Below are positions 1-5,960 of a DNA stretch of 5,960 nucleotides, piece after piece. Both the position numbers and the translations under genes were made by a program. Origin of the DNA: Pseudomonadota bacterium (lineage in GTDB: Bacteria > Pseudomonadota > Gammaproteobacteria > Burkholderiales > Burkholderiaceae_C); assembly GCA_018241985.1 (NCBI GenBank), contig JAFECV010000152.1:1-5960 (forward strand), in the 5' to 3' direction. Position 1 is the stretch's first letter; each line of letters opens with the position of its first letter. The notes under the pieces were generated by a model, which saw nothing but the letters and a program-made list of their open reading frames with translations, ran no database searches and was not told the DNA's origin.

Positions 1-1
1 G

Positions 2-475
2 TCAGAACGGAATGTCGTCGTCCATGTCGTCGAAGCCGCTGGCCGATTTGGCCGGCGCGGCACTGCTGCGCTGCTGCGGCGGCGCGGACCGCGCGGGCGC
101 GCGGCCGCCGCCGTCGTCCGCGCCGGGGCCGCCCTGGCCCTGGCGGCTGCCGAGCATCTGCATCTGGTCGGCGCGGATTTCGGTGGTGTACTTTTCGACG
201 CCGTCCTTATCGGTCCATTTGCGGGTGCGCAGGCTGCCCTCGACGTAGACCTGCGAGCCCTTGCGCAGGTACTGCTCGACGATCTCGGCGAGGCGTCCGC
301 CGAACACCACGCGGTGCCATTCGGTCGCCTCGCGCATCTCGCCCGACTGCTTGTCTTTCCACTTGTCGGTGGTCGCGATCGTGACGTTGGCCACCCGGTC
401 GCCGCTCGGAAAGCTGCGCACCTCGGGGTCGCGGCCCAGGTTGCCGACGATGATGACTTTGTTGACGGATGCCAT
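2..475 (-). CDS. ssb: Single-stranded DNA-binding protein SSB
   Basis: The 157-residue product coats single-stranded DNA during replication, recombination and repair, and recruits partner enzymes through its C-terminal tip. The N-terminal OB fold spans about residues 1-110: it opens [20 protein letters not shown] and contains [10 protein letters not shown] and [14 protein letters not shown]. Trp39, Trp53, Phe58 and Trp87 match the aromatic DNA-stacking positions of E. coli SSB. Residues 111-146 form a disordered Gly/Pro/Ala/Gln linker. The acidic tip MDDDIPF ends the protein, so the gene is complete, with its stop at the very edge of the window. The ATG at 473-475 is chosen because it gives the canonical family N terminus and has AAGG nine bases upstream. 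The gene is transcribed away from the MFS gene. Length is somewhat short for the family (E. coli has 178), the difference lying in the linker. Identification is secure. Confidence 0.98.
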   Translation of the reverse strand: MASVNKVIIVGNLGRDPEVRSFPSGDRVANVTIATTDKWKDKQSGEMREATEWHRVVFGGRLAEIVEQYLRKGSQVYVEGSLRTRKWTDKDGVEKYTTEIRADQMQMLGSRQGQGGPGADDGGGRAPARSAPPQQRSSAAPAKSASGFDDMDDDIPF

Positions 476-484
476 GCTGGACTG

Positions 485-488
485 CCTT
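485..488 (-). promoter_or_regulatory. ssb ribosome binding site
   Basis: On the minus strand AAGG (within CAAGGCAG) lies nine bases upstream of the ssb ATG. It is a partial Shine-Dalgarno match at ordinary spacing and supports the chosen start. The AT-rich stretch just upstream (about 488-503) could hold the ssb -10 element, but no clear -35/-10 pair could be assigned. Confidence 0.6.
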
Positions 489-513
489 GTAAAATGTGAA
501 ATCCGCAGAGAAA

Positions 514-525
514 GCGGCGCGCCGC
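514..525. repeat. 12-bp perfect palindrome in ssb/MFS intergenic region
   Basis: GCGGCGCGCCGC is its own reverse complement. It lies 39 bp upstream of the ssb start, between the divergent ssb and MFS genes, where an operator could sit. In DNA this GC-rich such palindromes arise easily, so a regulatory role is only a possibility. Confidence 0.35.
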
Positions 526-544
526 GACCGGGGGTTCCCGGCAG

Positions 545-575
545 CGATCGCCCCGGCTGCGCCGCCCGGCGATCG
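545..575. repeat. Inverted repeat between divergent ssb and MFS genes
   Basis: CGATCGCC (545-552) is the exact reverse complement of GGCGATCG (568-575). Inside, CGGC (554-557) can pair with GCCG (561-564) around a TGC loop, giving about 12 bp in total with small unpaired bases between the two stems. A smaller repeat, CCGGG (528-532) with CCCGG (537-541), lies just upstream. The place suits an operator for either divergent gene or a structured MFS leader. No regulator is identified, and promoter elements for the MFS gene were not convincing. Confidence 0.45.
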
Positions 576-660
576 TGAATGGGGGATTGTGCCGCAACCC
601 GACCCGGGCGGCATACCGGCCACCGCGACGTCGCGAGCGCTCCGCAGCAAAGCCCCTCTC

Positions 661-1893
661 ATGACAAGCACCGCATCGGCCGCAGCGCCGGCCAAGTCCC
701 CGATCGCCGGCATGAGCCCGCAGGAGCGCCGCTCCAGCATGACGCTGGCGTCGATCTACGGCCTGCGCATGCTCGGCCTGTTCCTGATCCTGCCGGTGTT
801 CGCGATCTACACGCGCGACCTGCCCGGCGGCAACAACCACGCGCTGGTCGGGCTCGCGCTCGGCATCTATGGCCTGACGCAGGCGATGCTGCAGATCCCG
901 TTCGGCATCGCCAGCGACCGGTTCGGGCGCAAGCCGGTGATGATGCTCGGCCTCGTGATCTTCGCGATCGGCTCGTTCATGGCCGGCGGCTCGCGCACGC
1001 TCACCGGCATCATCGTCGGGCGCGCGGTGCAGGGCGCGGGCGCGATCTCGGCCGCGATCTCGGCGATGATCGCCGACTCGACGCGCGACGAGCACCGCAC
1101 GAAGGCGATGGCGATGGTCGGCATGACGATCGGCATGAGCTTTCTCGTGTCGCTGATCGCCGCGCCGCTGCTGTACCACGTGATCGGCGTGCCCGGCATG
1201 TTCATCCTGACCGGCGTGCTCGCGCTGGTCGCGATCGCGGTGGTCAAGTGGATCGTGCCCGACGTGCCGATGACCACGCGCGCCGAAGAGATCGGCCCGC
1301 ACGCGAGGGGCAAGGACGACTCGATCTTCTCGCCGGCGCTGCTGCGGCTGCACTTCAGCATCTTCGTCGTCAACTTCACCCAGGTCGCGATGTTCGTCGT
1401 GGTGCCGGTCGCGCTGGTCCACAACGCCGGCATCGCGGTGCAGGACCACTGGATGGTGTACCTGCCGGTCACGCTGGGCTCGTTCCTGCTCGCGGTGCCG
1501 GGCATCATCTGGGCCGAGAGCCGCGGCCACATGCGCCCGGTCTTCATCGCCGCGGTGGCGCTGATGCTGCTCACCATGCTCGGCTTCGCATTCGACTACA
1601 CCCGGCCGGTGCCGCTGATCGCGGCGCTGTTCCTGTTCTTCGTCTCGTTCAACCTGATGGAAGCGCTGATCCCGTCGCTGGTGTCGCGCACCGCGCCGCC
1701 GGCGCGCAAGGGGCTGGCGCTGGGCGTCTACAACACCGCGCAGTCGCTCGGACTGTTCGCCGGCGGCGCCGTGGGCGGCTGGATCGCGAAGGCCTGGTCC
1801 AGCGAAGGGGTGTTCCTCGCCTGCGCCGCGCTGTCGCTGGTCTGGCTCGTCGTCGCCTGGTTCATCCAGCCGCCGCCCAAGCGCGGCCATTGA
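661..1893 (+). CDS. YajR-like MFS transporter without YAM domain
   Basis: This 410-residue inner-membrane protein is a major facilitator superfamily carrier, probably a proton-driven exporter; the substrate cannot be read from the sequence. About 12 hydrophobic helices are visible (roughly 29-50, 60-81, 92-110, 114-137, 149-172, 178-199, 229-254, 265-285, 291-311, 316-340, 352-376, 382-402), with a longer cytoplasmic loop at 200-228 between the halves. The MFS motif [12 protein letters not shown] (82-92), follows helix 2, and [10 protein letters not shown] (121-130) matches the motif in helix 4. [42 protein letters not shown] and [11 protein letters not shown] resemble E. coli YajR as I remember it. 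That protein has an extra C-terminal YAM domain of about 65 residues; here the chain stops just after helix 12 at PPPKRGH. The frame is open upstream to an ATG at 496, but conserved sequence begins only at residue 18, so 661 or the in-frame ATG at 712 is likelier; none has a good Shine-Dalgarno sequence. Confidence 0.9.
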   Translation: MTSTASAAAPAKSPIAGMSPQERRSSMTLASIYGLRMLGLFLILPVFAIYTRDLPGGNNHALVGLALGIYGLTQAMLQIPFGIASDRFGRKPVMMLGLVIFAIGSFMAGGSRTLTGIIVGRAVQGAGAISAAISAMIADSTRDEHRTKAMAMVGMTIGMSFLVSLIAAPLLYHVIGVPGMFILTGVLALVAIAVVKWIVPDVPMTTRAEEIGPHARGKDDSIFSPALLRLHFSIFVVNFTQVAMFVVVPVALVHNAGIAVQDHWMVYLPVTLGSFLLAVPGIIWAESRGHMRPVFIAAVALMLLTMLGFAFDYTRPVPLIAALFLFFVSFNLMEALIPSLVSRTAPPARKGLALGVYNTAQSLGLFAGGAVGGWIAKAWSSEGVFLACAALSLVWLVVAWFIQPPPKRGH

Positions 1894-1953
1894 GCCGCCG
1901 GTCGGGGCCTGGTCGGCGGCGCAGCCGGAGCAGCGCTGCGGCTGGCTCGTTTT
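1894..1953 (+). terminator. Possible terminator region after the MFS gene
   Basis: Two hairpins follow the MFS stop codon directly. The first pairs GCCGCCG (1894-1900) with CGGCGGC (1914-1920), extended by G-T, T-G and C-G pairs to a seven-base loop. The second pairs CAGCCG (1922-1927) with CGGCTG (1939-1944), with an inner AGC/GCT stem beyond a G-G mismatch. It is followed after five bases by TTTT (1950-1953). The short T run makes the second a weak intrinsic terminator candidate. If it does not work, uvrA would be co-transcribed with the MFS gene. Confidence 0.4.
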
Positions 1954-1955
1954 CG

Positions 1956-1961
1956 GATAAT
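1956..1961 (+). promoter_or_regulatory. Possible -10 element for uvrA
   Basis: GATAAT differs from TATAAT at one position and is one of few AT-rich hexamers in this gap. No good -35 hexamer lies 16-18 bases upstream (that stretch reads around AGCGCTGC), and no extended -10 TG is present. If used, transcription would begin near 1968 and leave a leader of only about 27 bases, made mostly of the inner hairpin described next. Confidence 0.3.
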
Positions 1962-1993
1962 GGCAGGTTGCCCTGCTCCAGGGCGCCTGCCAT
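1960..1993 (+). promoter_or_regulatory. Strong hairpin abutting the uvrA start codon
   Basis: ATGGCAGG (1960-1967) pairs perfectly with CCTGCCAT (1986-1993). Above it, after bulged T1968 and a T1969-G1985 wobble, GCCCTG (1970-1975) pairs with CAGGGC (1979-1984) around a CTC loop. That is 15 base pairs including the wobble, with a single bulge, ending one base before the ATG at 1995. The only Shine-Dalgarno-like bases, AGGG (1980-1983), lie within the 3' arm, so folding would hide the ribosome binding site. The pairing is directly visible; a regulatory role is inferred. It could instead be part of termination for the MFS transcript, although no T run follows. Confidence 0.55.
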
Positions 1994-1994
1994 C

Positions 1995-5057
<3,063 letters not shown>

Positions 5058-5066
5058 GCGGCAATC

Positions 5067-5113
5067 GGCCGCCGGCCCTCGACGGCGGCCCAGGCCCGAA
5101 TGTTTCGAGCCTG
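5067..5113 (+). terminator. Tandem hairpins downstream of uvrA
   Basis: Nine bases after the uvrA stop codon, GGCCGCCG (5067-5074) pairs perfectly with CGGCGGCC (5083-5090) around an eight-base loop. Directly adjoining, CAGGC (5091-5095) pairs with GCCTG (5109-5113), and CGAA (5097-5100) with TTCG (5104-5107) around a TGT loop, separated by one C-A mismatch. A smaller GGAA/TTCC repeat follows (5116-5126). No T run follows either main stem, so these are not classical intrinsic terminators; they may protect the 3' end or help termination by another route. Confidence 0.45.
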
Positions 5114-5391
5114 AAGGAATTGTTCCGGTGCCGCCTGAAATGTAACCACGGTTGACGCCGTCGGTCGCCGCAGCGGGGGCAACCACTGCCGCGGCAGCCC
5201 GCATGCAGCGACGCCATGACGCGCCGATCCGGCCGCAGCGCGTCGGAACATCCTGACACAGTGCGCGGGAACCAGCCCGAGACAATCCGCCCGCATTGCT
5301 CTCGTGGCCGCCCGCTTCACAGGAAGCGACGGCATCCAACCTCCCCTGACGCATCGAACGCTCGGCGGCAGGCCTGTGCCAATCGAAACCT

Positions 5392-5397
5392 AGGAAG
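5392..5397 (+). promoter_or_regulatory. Ribosome binding site of the lipoprotein gene
   Basis: AGGAAG lies ten bases before the ATG at 5408 in a comparatively AT-rich stretch. It is the best Shine-Dalgarno match in the window, and it settles the start of a reading frame that has no stop inside the window. Confidence 0.75.
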
Positions 5398-5407
5398 ACA
5401 ACTCAGC

Positions 5408-5960
5408 ATGACGAACCCGTTCAAATACGCCGGAATGACCCTGATCCTGGCCTCGCTCGCGGCTTGTGGCGGGGGCGGCGACGGCACCGCCGCGTCGGAC
5501 CCGACGGCCGGCACCGCGACCGCGGATCGCTCGCACCTCCTCAGCACCGGTTGGTTGAACCTCGGCAACACCTCGTCGTGGTTCGGCACCCCTGCAGCGT
5601 CGTCGGGCGGTACCAAATCGTCCGGCAGCTCGTCGGGTGGCAGCTCTTCGTCGACCGGTTCCTCCGGATCGGGCACGGGCTCGACGCCGCCGAGCACTAC
5701 AACGGCTTCATCCGGCACGGGTTCTACGACGCCAAGCAGCACAACGGGTTCGTCGGGCACGGGCACCACGGCGCCGAGCAGCGGCTCGTCCGGCGGCACA
5801 GCGCCGGCCGCCAATTCCCAGACCTTCCCCCAAAGCTGCGTGAGCAAGGGCGGCAACGACTTGTACTTGAAGTACGGCAGCTACCAGGTGTGGAGCAACA
5901 TCTGGAATGCCGGCTCGGCGAGCTCCTACACCGAGTGCGTGAGCGCGACGATCGCCTCGC
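5408..5960 (+). CDS. Secreted lipoprotein, possible GH12-type enzyme (partial)
   Basis: The frame gives 184 codons plus one base and runs off the right edge without a stop. Residues 1-20 are a lipoprotein signal peptide: Lys6, a hydrophobic stretch TLILASL, and lipobox LAAC with Cys20 as lipidation site, followed by GGGGDG. This predicts export and membrane anchoring. Residues 21-60 are unassigned. Residues 61-135 are almost only Ser, Thr, Gly, Pro and Ala, a flexible linker that includes a 14-residue tandem repeat. From about 137 the sequence becomes globular: SCVSKGG, then YGSYQVWSNIWNAGSASSYTECVSATIAS. The pattern of an early Cys, Y-x-V-x-x-N-x-W-N and a second Cys resembles the N-terminal strands of glycoside hydrolase family 12 (endoglucanase or xyloglucanase). 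That is a recollection of the family pattern; the catalytic glutamates would lie beyond the window, so activity cannot be judged. The lipoprotein call is firm, the enzyme call tentative. Confidence 0.85.
   Translation, partial: MTNPFKYAGMTLILASLAACGGGGDGTAASDPTAGTATADRSHLLSTGWLNLGNTSSWFGTPAASSGGTKSSGSSSGGSSSSTGSSGSGTGSTPPSTTTASSGTGSTTPSSTTGSSGTGTTAPSSGSSGGTAPAANSQTFPQSCVSKGGNDLYLKYGSYQVWSNIWNAGSASSYTECVSATIAS
5672..5797 (+). repeat. Three 42-bp imperfect tandem repeats in the linker
   Basis: Three consecutive 42-bp units start at 5672, 5714 and 5756. They encode GTGSTPPSTTTASS, GTGSTTPSSTTGSS and GTGTTAPSSGSSGG (residues 89-102, 103-116 and 117-130). The first two units agree closely, and the third diverges in its second half. 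The unit is a multiple of three, so gain or loss of copies would keep the frame and change only linker length. Confidence 0.7.

Larger units (their letters stand above)
5058..5407. other. 350-bp gene-free region between uvrA and the lipoprotein gene
   Basis: No coding sequence with credible start, composition or recognisable product was found on either strand; the open frames crossing it are GC-driven. Besides the hairpins just after uvrA it holds a 12-bp perfect palindrome, CTGCCGCGGCAG (5186-5197), and an inverted repeat GACGCGC (5218-5224) with GCGCGTC (5238-5244). TTGACG (5152-5157) and CTGACA (5253-5258) resemble -35 elements, but no -10 at proper spacing accompanies them. GACAAT at 5281-5286 is 22 bases from the second, which is too far. 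The promoter of the lipoprotein gene is presumably here but was not located. Confidence 0.6.

Noticed and set aside
496..660. Extending the MFS protein to the ATG at 496.
   Set aside because: The extra 55 residues are charged and Pro/Ala-rich with no counterpart in the transporter family, and they cover the inverted-repeat region and the expected promoter area.
579..1994. The uvrA frame stays open for 472 codons upstream, across the MFS gene.
   Set aside because: The translated segment is Arg/Ala/His-rich low-complexity sequence unlike any UvrA, and the MFS frame in the same DNA is clearly the coding one. It is not a fusion.
5152..5286. TTGACG and CTGACA as -35 elements, with GACAAT as -10.
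   Set aside because: Spacing to any -10-like hexamer is wrong (22 bases in the best case), so a promoter call is not supported.
5317..5856. A 179-codon minus-strand frame with PDEPVV-type repeats.
   Set aside because: Its repeats are the reverse reading of the Ser/Thr/Gly linker repeats of the lipoprotein gene, which has a good ribosome binding site and a signal peptide. The plus-strand reading is preferred.

Overview
The window is a high-GC bacterial chromosomal segment. Protein content and gene order point to a betaproteobacterium, most likely Burkholderiales. This placement rests on remembered family similarity, not on a search. Three complete genes are housekeeping or conserved, and a fourth, cut by the right edge, looks like an accessory secreted protein.

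Layout: (1) 2-475, minus strand, ssb, the single-stranded DNA-binding protein, complete with its acidic tip. (2) 476-660, a divergent intergenic region with the ssb ribosome binding site and several GC-rich inverted repeats. (3) 661-1893, plus strand, a 12-helix MFS transporter resembling Escherichia coli YajR but without the C-terminal YAM domain. (4) 1894-1994, a short, heavily structured gap with a terminator-like hairpin and a strong hairpin ending one base before the uvrA start. (5) 1995-5057, plus strand, uvrA, the damage-recognition ATPase of nucleotide excision repair, complete, with an N-terminal extension and an Ala/Pro-rich insertion. (6) 5058-5407, a gene-free stretch with hairpins behind uvrA and a 12-bp palindrome. 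(7) 5408-5960, plus strand, the first 184 codons of a lipoprotein with a Ser/Thr/Gly-rich linker containing a 42-bp tandem repeat, followed by the start of a globular domain that may be a family-12-type glycoside hydrolase.

SSB and UvrA both serve genome maintenance, and their genes are also neighbours in E. coli. Here a transporter gene lies between them. No LexA-type CTGT-N8-ACAG box was seen upstream of uvrA or ssb, so SOS control of the E. coli kind is not visible. The lipoprotein has its own ribosome binding site, lies 350 bp from uvrA and probably belongs to an unrelated unit.

I found no convincing undescribed multi-gene system. The items most worth a second look are the hairpin at the uvrA start codon and the truncated lipoprotein.
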